A stretch of 64,000 nucleotides of DNA from Veillonella magna DSM 19857 (GCF_000428745.1 NZ_KE386795.1:22692-86691), one strand, 5' to 3'; positions 53,392-63,073 are shown, counted from the stretch's first letter. Numbers and translations: made by a program. Notes: generated from the sequence alone by a model not told the origin.

Positions 53392-54930
53392 ATGAAGCGA
53401 GTTTCATTTATAGATTTGGGTTCTAACTCCGTACGATTTGTAATTATGGAAATTGCAGATAACGGTAGTTATCAGTTGATTTATCAACAGAAGGAGAGTA
53501 TCCGCCTAAGCGAGAATATGTGGACACATAACCGTCTTACGGAAGAGGCGATTCAACGTGCGTTGAGTAGTATGAAAGCCTTTTCTCATATGGCAGAGGC
53601 GATGGACAGTCATGAAATTTACGCGGTTGCGACGGCAGCGGTGCGGTTAGCGCATAACGGCGGTGAATTTATCGATCGGGTAAAAGAAGAAACAGGAATT
53701 GATTTGGTTTGTATCAGCGGTGAGGAGGAAGCGCATCTTGGGTTCCTCGGTGTCATTAACACAATCGGTTTACGAGATTTTGTGTTGTTTGACTTGGGCG
53801 GTGCCAGCGTGGAAGTGACATTGGTACGAGATAGACAGGCTTTGCGATCGGTTAGTCTTCCCATGGGGGCACTAACATTAACCGGTAAATTTCAAAGTGG
53901 TAAAGAGATGTCCGGTGAAGAGCGGCTGCGCATGCAAGCATATATTCAGGAGCTGTTGTCGGATGAAGAATGGCTAGCCGGAGTGGGATTACCTTTGGTA
54001 GGTATCGGCGGTACGGCACGTAACCTAGCAAAGATGGACCAGCGTGCTCATGAATATCCTATAGCCAAACTTCATAATTACGAATTGACGAGAGAGCGGT
54101 TGGAGGCTATTTATCGTCAAGTATGTAATAAAACATTGGCACAGCGGCGCAAGATTTCAGGATTATCACAGGAACGGGCCGACATTATTATTGCCGGTAC
54201 GGCATTAATCATGGAATTGATGGATTACACCAAAGCATCAGCTATGCGTGTTAGCGGATGTGGTTTACGTGAAGGTTTGTTTTATCGATATTACGGCGAG
54301 AATTTCATGAATCCTGACGGTATCATTGATAATATTTTGCTTCATTCGGCAGAAAATGTATTGTTGGGAATGCCGCAAAACGATTTGATTCACGCGAAAT
54401 ACATTGCACGTTTAACGGATATGCTCTACGAGCAGTGGCAAAGTTTGCACGGCGGTGATGATCGAATGCGCGAACTGCTCCGGGTAGCTGCGCTACTGCA
54501 TGATATCGGTAAACGAATTAATTATTACAGCCATGCGCGGCATAGTGCGTATATGATTGTCAACAGTAATTTGTATGGAATCTCCCATTACGAACAAGCA
54601 ATGTGCTCTTTTATGGCCGCCGATTCTCACGGAGCTAATAGCAAATATATGAAGACTAGTCCTTATGGTCGTCTGCTCAGTGATGATGACAAAGGTGTGG
54701 TACATCGTATATCTATGATGTTGGCGCTGGCGGAGGCCATTGATGAAAGCCATGAACAGGCTACCGTGTCTGTATCGACAGTCATCAAGGACGACGCGGT
54801 AGAGTTGACTGTATGGACTAAGCATGGTGTAAATACATCGATTGCGGAAGTGGCAGTTAATAAATTGTTGAAGCAATTTAAGAAAGAATACAAGAGAACA
54901 TTACATGTTAAATGGTGCGAAGCCTTGTAA
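53392..54930 (+). CDS. ppx: exopolyphosphatase / guanosine pentaphosphatase (Ppx/GppA) with HD domain
   Basis: A 512-aa protein. The N-terminal ASKHA-fold phosphatase has the expected loops: FIDLGSNSVRFVI (8-20), ISGEEEAHLGF with the catalytic Glu region (108-118), FDLGGASVEV (133-142) and LVGIGGTARNLAK. A C-terminal HD domain follows: ALLHDIGKRINYYSHARHSAYMI (His 370-Asp 371). It should degrade polyphosphate or pppGpp. It starts a three-gene operon with the paralog at 54943 (12 bp away) and ppk1. ATG at 53392 after TAGGGGGATG. Confidence 0.92.
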   Translation: MKRVSFIDLGSNSVRFVIMEIADNGSYQLIYQQKESIRLSENMWTHNRLTEEAIQRALSSMKAFSHMAEAMDSHEIYAVATAAVRLAHNGGEFIDRVKEETGIDLVCISGEEEAHLGFLGVINTIGLRDFVLFDLGGASVEVTLVRDRQALRSVSLPMGALTLTGKFQSGKEMSGEERLRMQAYIQELLSDEEWLAGVGLPLVGIGGTARNLAKMDQRAHEYPIAKLHNYELTRERLEAIYRQVCNKTLAQRRKISGLSQERADIIIAGTALIMELMDYTKASAMRVSGCGLREGLFYRYYGENFMNPDGIIDNILLHSAENVLLGMPQNDLIHAKYIARLTDMLYEQWQSLHGGDDRMRELLRVAALLHDIGKRINYYSHARHSAYMIVNSNLYGISHYEQAMCSFMAADSHGANSKYMKTSPYGRLLSDDDKGVVHRISMMLALAEAIDESHEQATVSVSTVIKDDAVELTVWTKHGVNTSIAEVAVNKLLKQFKKEYKRTLHVKWCEAL

Positions 54931-54942
54931 GGAGGTAACGAT

Positions 54943-56496
54943 ATGGCCTTACAAAAGCCCTTGCTTTACGGAATTTTACATCTGGGAGCAAGTAGTATGA
55001 GTATGACTATCGTTGAATACACAACGTTAGACCAAGTAAAAATAATCGAATATGCCAGTCGTGATGTTACGTTTGGGGAAGAACTGTTTCAGAATCATCG
55101 CCTTTCCTTTGACACGATTGAAGAAATTTGTCGTGTGTTGAAGGGATATAAACGATTGATGAAGGAGTACGGCGTAACGGAGTATAAGGTGTATGGCACG
55201 GCGATTGTTCGAGAAGCAGATAATAGAAGAAGTATTCTGGATCAGATTTTTATCCAAACCGGATTTACCGTTGAAGTTGTGGATATGCCGAAAGAAATTT
55301 ATTATAAATACTTTGGACTGTACTATCATATGACAAAGGAAGGGTTTACCGATACAAAGGATGCTGCTTTGTTTTTGGATATCACTTCGGGCGGTGTAGG
55401 CATCACTGTATGGCAAGGCGGTGCTATGCTCTTTCAAGAAAATGTACATATCGGTACCTTGCGTGTTATGGAATCGTTTAATCGGAATCAAAGATCGTCG
55501 TTATCGTTTCCTGATGCGGTAGGCGAATACCTTTATAGCATGTTATCGCCGGTGCGTGATGAAGTAAGTCGTTTTAATGTAAAATATGTTATTTTGTCCG
55601 GGGACGAAGCAAAACAAATTGCGCGCCTAATGGGTGTTGAGTCTTCGGGAGCAAGAGGAACGGTAGCTATGCTGCCACAACAATTCAATCAATTTGTGGA
55701 TTCCTTTCACGGTGTCACCTCTACAAAACTGATGAATCGTTTCGGCTTACCGGAACACCGCGCTAATATTTTGATGCCTACATTGGTTCTGTATCATGAA
55801 ATATTAAAAATGGTTCACGCTCAAACGTTACTTATCAGTTCATCCGGTTTTGTTAACGGAGTTACTTTGTACTATGGAGCGGAAGTAGAAAATCATCCGT
55901 TTTTATATATGTTGCGTGAACAAAATGTACAACTGGCACGATCGGTAGCACAACGATATCATGTGGATGAGACGCATGCTCGGGAAGCAGAACGGTTTGG
56001 GCTGCAGATTTGTGATGCCTTACGGGATCATGGAATTACAACGCGTATGGCATTTTTATTACGTATAGCAGCCATTCTTTCGGAAGTAGGTAAGTATGTA
56101 AGTCTGCGCAATCACAGTGAACACGGTTATCACATCGTAATGGGAACGGATATTTTCGGACTTTCCGATCGAGAAAAGGAAATTGTGGCCAATGTTGTGT
56201 ATTATCAATATAAGGGAACGCCCGGTGATGACGATGATAATTTTAGGCGCCTTAGAGAATTACAAAAAATTTGTGTCACAAAATTAGTGGCTATTTTACG
56301 TATAGCACGGGCATTGGATGCTAGTCATAAGCATAAGATTGAACGTATTTCATTACATCGCCGTGATAGCAACATCGTGGTAGAAGCCGTAGCACAAGAG
56401 GATGTATCTCTGGAAAAATGGACCTTTGCCCGAGAAGCCGACTATTTCAGCGAAGTGTTCGGCTTATCTATCAAGCTTAAGATTGGAGGCAGATAA
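54943..56496 (+). CDS. Ppx/GppA-HD paralog with degenerate active sites
   Basis: A 517-aa protein of the same two-domain layout as its neighbour, but the conserved residues are altered. Loop 1 is LHLGASSMSM (His for Asp), the GEEEA loop is replaced by VDMPKEIYYKY (112-123), and the second phosphate loop reads LDITSGGVGI in place of DLGGASVEV. The HD pair of the second domain reads SEVGKYVSLRNHSEHG. The frame is intact and the ribosome binding site strong (AAGGAGGT), so it is not a decayed gene. A regulatory partner of Ppx or Ppk, or a binding protein, is more likely than an enzyme. Confidence 0.85.
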   Translation: MALQKPLLYGILHLGASSMSMTIVEYTTLDQVKIIEYASRDVTFGEELFQNHRLSFDTIEEICRVLKGYKRLMKEYGVTEYKVYGTAIVREADNRRSILDQIFIQTGFTVEVVDMPKEIYYKYFGLYYHMTKEGFTDTKDAALFLDITSGGVGITVWQGGAMLFQENVHIGTLRVMESFNRNQRSSLSFPDAVGEYLYSMLSPVRDEVSRFNVKYVILSGDEAKQIARLMGVESSGARGTVAMLPQQFNQFVDSFHGVTSTKLMNRFGLPEHRANILMPTLVLYHEILKMVHAQTLLISSSGFVNGVTLYYGAEVENHPFLYMLREQNVQLARSVAQRYHVDETHAREAERFGLQICDALRDHGITTRMAFLLRIAAILSEVGKYVSLRNHSEHGYHIVMGTDIFGLSDREKEIVANVVYYQYKGTPGDDDDNFRRLRELQKICVTKLVAILRIARALDASHKHKIERISLHRRDSNIVVEAVAQEDVSLEKWTFAREADYFSEVFGLSIKLKIGGR

Positions 56497-56499
56497 GGG

Positions 56500-58623
56500 A
56501 TGTTTACCAATTCGAAATATTATTTTAATCGTGAATTATCCTGGTTAAAGTTTAATCAGCGGGTATTGCAGGAAGCCATCGACAAATCAAATCCACTTAT
56601 GGAAAAATTACGCTTCATTGCTATTACCAGTTCTAACCTGGATGAATTTTTTATGATTCGCGTAGCCGGATTGAGACATCAGGAGGCTAATGGCATTGTT
56701 CGTTACGATGCGGCTCATATGGATGCGAAAGCACAACTCAAGGCAATTGATGAATCGGCTAAGCGCCTAGTGCGCGTACAATATACCTATTTGCGTAATG
56801 TGTTGAGTGCCTTGGAAAAGGAAGGTTTATATTTTGTTACGCCTCAGGACTTAACGGAGAAACAGCAGGCATGGCTGCGAACGTATTTTGAACGAGAGGT
56901 ATATCCTGTAGTAACTCCGTTGGCTGTTGATTCGGGTCACCCGTTTCCGTTCTTGGCAAACAAGACGATGAATACAGTAGTTACGATTCGACATCGTGAG
57001 GGACGTAAAAATAGCACAGTAAATGAAAAAATTGCTATCTTGCCGATACCTTCTGTATTGAATCGCATTGTAGAGCTTCCGTCAGTAGATAAAAATAAAC
57101 GTCAGTTTATGTATTTGGAAGATATCATTACCTATTATGCCGATGCATTTTTTATGGGACACGAAATTGTCAACTCCATGACATTTCGAGTGACTCGTGA
57201 TGCGGATTTGGAAATTGATGAAGAGGAAGCAAAGGACCTTTTGCGGGAAATGGAAGAGTCCCTGCGACGTCGTCGACGGGGGGAAGCTGTTCGCTTGGAA
57301 GTTATGGGGGAAGGTAATAAAGACCTATTGCAATTCATTTTGAACAGTCTTCGTTTACAACCGGGCGATGTATATGAAGTAGGCGGCCATTTAGATTTAT
57401 GCATGTATTTTGGGTTTTGCGATATGCCGGGCTATGAGCATTTACGTTATAAGCCTTTTGAATCGTGCGAACCGGCCGAACTGGTAGGGCATGAGGGAGA
57501 ACGCATTTTTTCAGTAATTCGTCAGGGGGATATCTTCGTTCATCATCCTTTTGAAACGTTTAGGGTAGTAGAAGACTTTGTGGCACAAGCGGCTAACGAT
57601 CCGGATGTGTTGGCCATTAAGCAAACATTGTACCGCGTTAGCGGTGATTCGCCGATTATTTCTTCGTTGGTTAAGGCGGCGGATAATGGCAAACAGGTAA
57701 CGGTTCTTATGGAGGTTAAGGCTCGGTTTGATGAAGCTAATAATATATTAATGGCACGGCGCTTGGAAAAAGCAGGATGCCATGTAATCTATGGCTTGAA
57801 GGGGCTTAAAACACATTCGAAAATTACTATGGTCGTACGTCGTGAAGATGATGTTATTCGTCGTTATGTGCATTTGGCAACAGGGAACTATAATGGGAAA
57901 ACAGCGCGTATGTATACGGACTGTGGGATTTTCACCTGTAATGATGAATACGGCGAAGATGCGTCGGCTTTCTTTAATTTAATTTCCGGCTATTCGGATC
58001 CGCCGATTTGGAATAAATTTATTGTGGCGCCATTAAATCTTCGTGAAAAAATTATGGCAAATATTGATGAAGAAATTGCTTGGGCGGAACGCGGCGAGGA
58101 AGCGTATATCATTGCAAAAATGAATTCGTTACTGGATAAAAAAGTAATTGCTAAGTTGTATGAAGCTTCTTCAAAGGGTGTTACTATTGATTTGATTGTA
58201 CGAGGTATCTGTACATTGCGTCCAGGAATCCCCGGAGTCAGCGAAAATATTCGGGTGCGATCTGTTGTGGGACGTTTTTTGGAGCACCACCGATTATTTT
58301 ACTTCCGCCATGGCGGTAAAGACAGCACATTTTTATCAAGTGCTGATTGGATGCCACGTAATTTAAACGATCGTGTGGAACTAATGATACCTATCGAAGA
58401 AAAACGTCATAAGGATCGCATACGTCGTATTTTGGATTTATACCTAGCGGATAATACAAAGGCGCATGTCATGCGTGCCGATGGTTCTTATCGAAAATTG
58501 GTTACTAAAGAAGATGGTATTAGCGTACAGAAAACGCTGATGAAGGATGCCTTGAAAGCAGTGGAGAAACCATCCATGACAGTTATAGAACGAATGCAAC
58601 CGATGATGAAATCGGACAAATAA
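56500..58623 (+). CDS. ppk1: polyphosphate kinase 1
   Basis: A 707-aa kinase that polymerises the gamma-phosphate of ATP into polyphosphate. YYFNRELSWLKFNQRVLQEA is the N-terminal signature; the two phospholipase-D-like halves carry GLKTHSKITMVVRRE (autophosphorylated His) and LEHHRLFYFRHGGKD. KQTLYRVSGDSPI and ATGNYNGKTARMYTD are also conserved. It follows the second ppx paralog by 3 bp, so synthesis and breakdown of polyphosphate are expressed together. Confidence 0.96.
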   Translation: MFTNSKYYFNRELSWLKFNQRVLQEAIDKSNPLMEKLRFIAITSSNLDEFFMIRVAGLRHQEANGIVRYDAAHMDAKAQLKAIDESAKRLVRVQYTYLRNVLSALEKEGLYFVTPQDLTEKQQAWLRTYFEREVYPVVTPLAVDSGHPFPFLANKTMNTVVTIRHREGRKNSTVNEKIAILPIPSVLNRIVELPSVDKNKRQFMYLEDIITYYADAFFMGHEIVNSMTFRVTRDADLEIDEEEAKDLLREMEESLRRRRRGEAVRLEVMGEGNKDLLQFILNSLRLQPGDVYEVGGHLDLCMYFGFCDMPGYEHLRYKPFESCEPAELVGHEGERIFSVIRQGDIFVHHPFETFRVVEDFVAQAANDPDVLAIKQTLYRVSGDSPIISSLVKAADNGKQVTVLMEVKARFDEANNILMARRLEKAGCHVIYGLKGLKTHSKITMVVRREDDVIRRYVHLATGNYNGKTARMYTDCGIFTCNDEYGEDASAFFNLISGYSDPPIWNKFIVAPLNLREKIMANIDEEIAWAERGEEAYIIAKMNSLLDKKVIAKLYEASSKGVTIDLIVRGICTLRPGIPGVSENIRVRSVVGRFLEHHRLFYFRHGGKDSTFLSSADWMPRNLNDRVELMIPIEEKRHKDRIRRILDLYLADNTKAHVMRADGSYRKLVTKEDGISVQKTLMKDALKAVEKPSMTVIERMQPMMKSDK

Positions 58624-59051
58624 AATGGTTGAAATCGATGAATAGGGTTCTGCCATAAATCACCAACCTTATATGTATAGTGAGATGTATCTATCGTGGA
58701 CATCCATAGGTGGATATAATTCTGCGAATCGTTAAGTTTGGTTGCCGTCGTTTATGGGGAGTTGGAATATGATTTTGATCCAATGAATTATCACTTCAAA
58801 TGAATAATAGATTGAAAAGCCTTGTCCTAAGCGAATTTACAGCTCTTGAAGAATTGTAAATAACTTGACAAGGCTTTGCTATTACTTAAATGAATATAAA
58901 ATGAAGAAATAAAAAGTGATAATATAATTTCAAAAATAAATATTTAGTCAGTGTATTTTTGTAATGGACTTAAAGAGATGAGGGGGAAATAAGAAAAGCA
59001 TGATGAAATAAGAGTTTATCGTGTGCTTGGATGGACGATACTTACCAATGT
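58624..59051 (+). other. intergenic region with a hairpin, no gene seen
   Basis: The only clear structure is AAAGCCTTGTC (58816-58826) paired with GACAAGGCTTT (58867-58877), with an inner TTTACA/TGTAAA stem. The T run after it is short, so it is only a possible terminator of ppk1. The rest is AT-rich. Confidence 0.55.
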
Positions 59052-59080
59052 TTGACGGAGGTATCTCTTTGTGGTAGAAT
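59052..59080 (+). promoter_or_regulatory. promoter of the yabE-like gene
   Basis: TTGACG (59052-59057), 17 bp, TAGAAT (59075-59080) preceded by TGG (extended -10). It is 21 bp before the ATG, so the leader is very short. Confidence 0.8.
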
Positions 59081-59101
59081 ACGTAAGGCAGGAGGGATTA
59101 G

Positions 59102-60082
59102 ATGACAAAATATCTGACAATGCAGAAACGTCATATGACGTTACTGTTAACACTCTTACTTGTCTTACTGATTACCGTTTCCGGCTTTGCTTGGAATGTA
59201 AAAACGGTGACAATCGAAGCCGATGGTCAAACACAGACAATTAAGACACACCTCAACTCTGCTTCCGGAATTTTACGTGATGCAGGTATTTCCATGGGCG
59301 CCAAGGATGCTGTACTTACCAGCACGCAGACCCTACAAGACGGTACCGTAATTACTGTTTTGCGCGCGTTCCCTGTAAACGTAACCGTTAATGGCAAGAC
59401 ATCAACTGTGATGACTGTACAGCATACGGCACGGGGGCTGGCTGATGAGTTGGGATATAAGGCACCTAATTACGTACCTAGTGGTGATGAAGGCGAAGTG
59501 CTTAAAGCAGGCAGTTCTATTTCCATTGCTCATGTGACGAGTCGTTCCGTCAAGGAAACAGAACGACAGATTGATGTGCAAGAGGTACGTCAGCGTGACG
59601 AGACTATGCATATCGGTGAAACTCAGGTAGTGCAGGAAGGAACGCCGGGGGTAGAGCAGGTTCGTGAAGAAGTGCTCTATGAGAACGGCAAAGAAATAAA
59701 ACGACGAATCATACAGAAAACTCCCCTTAAAGAAATGGTGCCAACTATTATTAAGGAGGGAGGCCGTGATTCAATCGAAACATCGCGCGGTAATATGCGA
59801 TATAAAGAAGTGCTGACTATGGAGGCCAGTGCGTATTTACCCGGTGATGGAGACGGTCGAGGTATTACGGCAACCGGTATGGTAGCTCGCCGAGGAGTAG
59901 TGGCGGTTGACCCGGATGTAATCCCATTGGGTACGCGACTTTATATCCCCGGATATGGTGTGGCGATTGCAGCCGATACCGGTGGAGCTATTGTAGGTAA
60001 CAGAATTGATTTGTTAATGGAAGATTATGGCGAAGCAATGAATTTTGGTCGACGTTCGGTAGAGGTCTACATATTACAGTAA
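59102..60082 (+). CDS. YabE-like secreted protein with DUF348, G5 and 3D domains
   Basis: A 326-aa exported protein. A basic start and MTLLLTLLLVLLITVSGFAW form a signal or anchor (12-31). Then come two DUF348 repeats (VTIEADGQTQTIKTHLNSAS; VNVTVNGKTSTVMTV), a G5 domain (IGETQVVQEGTPGVEQV...) and a C-terminal 3D domain with the three Asp of AVDPDVIPLGTRLYIPGYG, AADTGGAI and RIDLL. The layout matches B. subtilis YabE, a putative lytic transglycosylase-like cell wall enzyme related to resuscitation factors. It precedes rnmV and rsmA as in Bacillus. Confidence 0.92.
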   Translation: MTKYLTMQKRHMTLLLTLLLVLLITVSGFAWNVKTVTIEADGQTQTIKTHLNSASGILRDAGISMGAKDAVLTSTQTLQDGTVITVLRAFPVNVTVNGKTSTVMTVQHTARGLADELGYKAPNYVPSGDEGEVLKAGSSISIAHVTSRSVKETERQIDVQEVRQRDETMHIGETQVVQEGTPGVEQVREEVLYENGKEIKRRIIQKTPLKEMVPTIIKEGGRDSIETSRGNMRYKEVLTMEASAYLPGDGDGRGITATGMVARRGVVAVDPDVIPLGTRLYIPGYGVAIAADTGGAIVGNRIDLLMEDYGEAMNFGRRSVEVYILQ

Positions 60083-60165
60083 GTGCATTATAGGTGAATG
60101 TGATATATAGGTTTTGAGGCGTCGGGAGAGAAATGAAATCTCTGTGATGAAATAAGATGCTCGTC

Positions 60166-60230
60166 AAAAGCGACAGACAGAACAGACGATGTGAAAGCTA
60201 CTATCGTTTGACTGTTTGTCGCTTTTCTAT
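60166..60230 (+). terminator. terminator after the yabE-like gene
   Basis: AAAAGCGACAGACAG (60166-60180) pairs with CTGTTTGTCGCTTTT (60212-60226) with one G-T wobble; an inner CGAT/ATCG pair lies in the loop. Confidence 0.8.
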
Positions 60231-60289
60231 TTATGGTAGATTTGCTAAAATAAAAGAGGCAAACTTGTAAGAAAGGCCGGTGATACATT

Positions 60290-60829
60290 ATGTTAAAAGA
60301 AGTGATTGTAGTAGAAGGTAAATCGGATATACAACGCATTGCACAGGCAGTTGAAGCTGACTGCATTGCAACAGAAGGTTTTACACTGCGAGCCGGTGTG
60401 TTGGAACAAATCGAAGCGGCTTATAATAAACGAGGTATTATTATTTTGACGGATCCCGATACGGCGGGAGAACGTATCCGTAGATTTTTATCTAAAAAAT
60501 TTCCTAATGCACAGCATGCATTTGTTGCGCGAGAAGATGCGTTGGCTAATAATGATATCGGCATTGAGCAAGCATCTCCGGAAGCCATTCGTCGTGCATT
60601 AGCTAAGTTGCATACGCAGACAATGACATCATCCGAATTGTTTACGATGCAGGATATGGTCGCTCACGATCTTACAGGCTGTCCGGCGAGTGCGGGCCGC
60701 CGTGCATTGATTGGTGATAAATTGGGAATCGGGTACGGTAATAGCAAACAATTTTTATATCGGTTAAATCATTATGGAATTACGCGTGAAGAGTTTAATG
60801 CTGCCTTGCGCGATGATCAAATCAGTTAA
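60290..60829 (+). CDS. rnmV: ribonuclease M5
   Basis: A 179-aa Toprim nuclease that matures 5S rRNA. VVEGKSDIQRIAQAVEAD holds the Toprim Glu and LTDPDTAGERIRRFL the DxD-type acidic motif. The C-terminal half, DLTGCPASAGRRALIGDKLGIGYGNSKQFLYRLN, is typical of RnmV. ATG at 60290 after GAAAGGCCGGTG. RsmA begins 12 bp downstream. Confidence 0.93.
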   Translation: MLKEVIVVEGKSDIQRIAQAVEADCIATEGFTLRAGVLEQIEAAYNKRGIIILTDPDTAGERIRRFLSKKFPNAQHAFVAREDALANNDIGIEQASPEAIRRALAKLHTQTMTSSELFTMQDMVAHDLTGCPASAGRRALIGDKLGIGYGNSKQFLYRLNHYGITREEFNAALRDDQIS

Positions 60830-60841
60830 CGGAGGAACTGC

Positions 60842-61702
60842 ATGTTAGAATCTATTATAGCCAGTCCGGAAGTCGTACACTATGTCTGCAAGCGGTTTGG
60901 CATACATATGAGTAAGAAACTGGGACAGAATTTCTTAATTCGCCGCTCGGTGGTAGATGAAATTGTAGCTGCTGCGGAACTTACTGCAGGCGAGCCTGTG
61001 TTGGAAATTGGTCCCGGCATTGGTACGCTTACACAAGGCTTGGCGCAAAGTGGGGCAGCAGTGACGGCTGTTGAATTGGATCGTCGCTTGTTAGAAGTTC
61101 TTGATACTACCTTGGCACAGTACAACAACGTTCGTATTATTCATGGTGATGTATTAAAGGTAAATATTCCGGAGATTATGAATCATAAACCATTTAAGGT
61201 GGTTGCTAATTTACCGTATTACATTACAACGCCGATAATAATGTCTTTGTTGGAAATGAAGCTTCCCATAGAACGACTGGTGGTTATGGTACAACGTGAA
61301 GTGGCTGAGCGCATGGTGGCACAACCGGGAACGAAGGCCTATGGGGCGTTATCGGTAGCGGTTCAGTATTATACGGAACCATCTATTGTAATGGATGTGC
61401 CTCCACGGGCGTTTATGCCGGCGCCGGAGGTAACCAGTGCTGTTATTTGCTGCCGCTTGCGGGAGAAACCACCGGTGGAAGTAGCTGATGAAAAATTATT
61501 TTTCCGCGTCGTTAAGGCAGCATTCGCTCAACGTCGAAAAACCTTCAGTAATACGATGAAGACAACCGGTTTGGATAAGGAAACCATCGCATCTGTTTTA
61601 GCGAAAGCTAATATTGACGGCGCGCGGCGGGGAGAAACATTCTCTTTACAAGAATTAGCTGACGTAGCTAATGCATGGTATGTGTTGCTGCAAGATAAAT
61701 AA
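60842..61702 (+). CDS. rsmA: 16S rRNA (adenine1518/1519-N6)-dimethyltransferase
   Basis: A 286-aa KsgA/RsmA methyltransferase. KKLGQNFLIRRSVVDEIV, VLEIGPGIGTLTQGLA, AVELDRRL, HGDVLKVNI and VANLPYYITTPIIM are the standard motifs in order. Length is normal. ATG at 60842 follows ACGGAGGAACTG. It closes the conserved cluster. An IS element has landed 35 bp after its stop without touching the coding region. Confidence 0.96.
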   Translation: MLESIIASPEVVHYVCKRFGIHMSKKLGQNFLIRRSVVDEIVAAAELTAGEPVLEIGPGIGTLTQGLAQSGAAVTAVELDRRLLEVLDTTLAQYNNVRIIHGDVLKVNIPEIMNHKPFKVVANLPYYITTPIIMSLLEMKLPIERLVVMVQREVAERMVAQPGTKAYGALSVAVQYYTEPSIVMDVPPRAFMPAPEVTSAVICCRLREKPPVEVADEKLFFRVVKAAFAQRRKTFSNTMKTTGLDKETIASVLAKANIDGARRGETFSLQELADVANAWYVLLQDK

Positions 61703-61729
61703 TGGTAAGATAATTAATAGTAAGATACG

Positions 61730-61737
61730 TAATGATA
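61730..61737. repeat. target site duplication, left copy
   Basis: TAATGATA directly precedes the left inverted repeat; the identical 8 bp follow the right end at 63074-63081. Eight bp is a usual duplication length for IS256-group elements. Confidence 0.85.
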
Positions 61738-61763
61738 GGGTTATAGGACAAAACGTGTTGGCC

Positions 61764-62876
61764 CTAATCCCAATAAGTAGGAAATTCCGTAGACATATGA
61801 AGCTCGTTCCAAACAATGGCATCGCCCCAGTGTGGAATGCTACGATCAACACGGTATCGCCTATCGGCAACTTGGTAGGCTTTGGCAATGCATGCATCTG
61901 TAGGCATACAACGTAATATATTAGAAGCTGAAAGCGGTCTTGGTGAGTGCATATAGCACCACCAATAGACCGCTTTCAATCGTCTTTCAAGAGATAAACC
62001 ACGGTGGTTTCTCAGCATGGCCCGTAGCTGTGCATTTACACCACCCTCTAATCGGTTATTGTAGGGCGACACTGCAATATCTATGAACTCTAAATAAGTA
62101 AATAAGGTCTCTCGTTTAATAAGTCGAATTAAGGATTTTTCTGCTTTTAAAAGTCGTTCGTGCGTAGAGCGTTGGTTTCCAAATTCATCCATAGTCATTT
62201 CCCGGAGAAAAGCATCATGCCTCATACGCCAGGATTCTAACTCCTCAATCCAGGCGGCAGCTTGGCCGAGGTTGTTAATGCTAAATAGCCTCTTGGATAG
62301 CTCGTACAACTCTCGTCCTGCCACTGTTTTCGGTCGGCCGGTAGTATACCGTTTTACCTGGGTAAAGGCGTGGAATATACAACGTTGGTGGTTCGTATGA
62401 GGCCAGCTTTCACGTAAAGCCTTAGCAAAGCCATAACCACCGTCTGAAATCACCACACGAGGTGCCACTATGCGTTCCATTAAAGCCTTCCATCCCCGGC
62501 TATTTTCATAGCGACACACATACCAACCAAGTACATGTTCATCACTACAGCAGATCAGTACACACAGTTTTCTAGATAGATAAATACCATCTAAATAGAG
62601 CACATCATATTGTTCCTCAATCTTAGGTGGCAGAGGCCATATAGACCAGAATTTAGCTGTTTTGCGCCGAAATGTACGGCCTTTTCCCGGCATGTCTGCC
62701 TGTACCTCCTTGCTGAAAAGCCACCTCAAAAATTGGGTTAATAATTTAGCCGAACTATCTACTTTCTCGGTAAACGTGTTATTACAATTACCACATTTCC
62801 AACGCTGTGTACCAGCTCTTGTTCTTCCATACTTGCTAGACTTTTCTCCACAATAAGGACATTTTATATATCGCAT
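61764..62876 (-). CDS. IS1249 family transposase
   Basis: A 370-aa transposase. An N-terminal zinc ribbon (CPYCGEKSSKYGRT..., KCGNCNNTF) is followed by a DDE domain: LYLDGIYLSRKL (first Asp), VVISDGGYGFAKAL (second Asp), QRCIFHAFTQVKRYTTGRPK, and NNRLEGGVNAQLRAMLRNHRG with the Glu. The WWCYMH segment is typical of IS1249 relatives. It is full length with no frameshift, so the element may be active. The gene stops 2 bp inside the left inverted repeat. Confidence 0.93.
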   Translation of the reverse strand: MRYIKCPYCGEKSSKYGRTRAGTQRWKCGNCNNTFTEKVDSSAKLLTQFLRWLFSKEVQADMPGKGRTFRRKTAKFWSIWPLPPKIEEQYDVLYLDGIYLSRKLCVLICCSDEHVLGWYVCRYENSRGWKALMERIVAPRVVISDGGYGFAKALRESWPHTNHQRCIFHAFTQVKRYTTGRPKTVAGRELYELSKRLFSINNLGQAAAWIEELESWRMRHDAFLREMTMDEFGNQRSTHERLLKAEKSLIRLIKRETLFTYLEFIDIAVSPYNNRLEGGVNAQLRAMLRNHRGLSLERRLKAVYWWCYMHSPRPLSASNILRCMPTDACIAKAYQVADRRYRVDRSIPHWGDAIVWNELHMSTEFPTYWD

Positions 62877-63004
62877 GTGAGTACCTCCAAAACAAAATAC
62901 ACTATTTGAAGATACAACCTTATTGAAAGCAGGTAAATTATGGGCTTATCGTGTCCATGACCAACACATTTTGTCCACCCTCAAAGTTGTCTAAAAAAAG
63001 TTTG

Positions 63005-63045
63005 AGAGCCGATGGCCCCAGTAAAATACTGATTCCATCGGCTCT
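63005..63045 (-). terminator. insulating terminator upstream of the transposase
   Basis: AGAGCCGATGG (63005-63015) and CCATCGGCTCT (63035-63045) form an 11-bp perfect stem. On the minus strand it is followed by CAAACTTTTTTT, so it should stop transcripts entering the element from the right. Confidence 0.8.
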
Positions 63046-63073
63046 TAGACCAACACATTTTGTCCTATAACTC

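Larger units (their letters stand above)
61738..63073 (-). mobile_element. IS1249-type insertion sequence (IS256 group), intact
   Basis: A 1336-bp element bounded by 24-bp inverted repeats: 61738-61761 and 63050-63073, with two mismatches. The repeats contain TTATAGGACAAAA and GTGTTGG. It carries one full-length transposase on the minus strand. Upstream of the transposase is a terminator hairpin (63005-63045) and a second, internal copy of the inverted-repeat core (GACCAACACATTTTGTCC at 62959-62976, the same as at 63048-63065). The near-perfect ends, intact gene and matching target duplication suggest a recent insertion. Confidence 0.93.
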
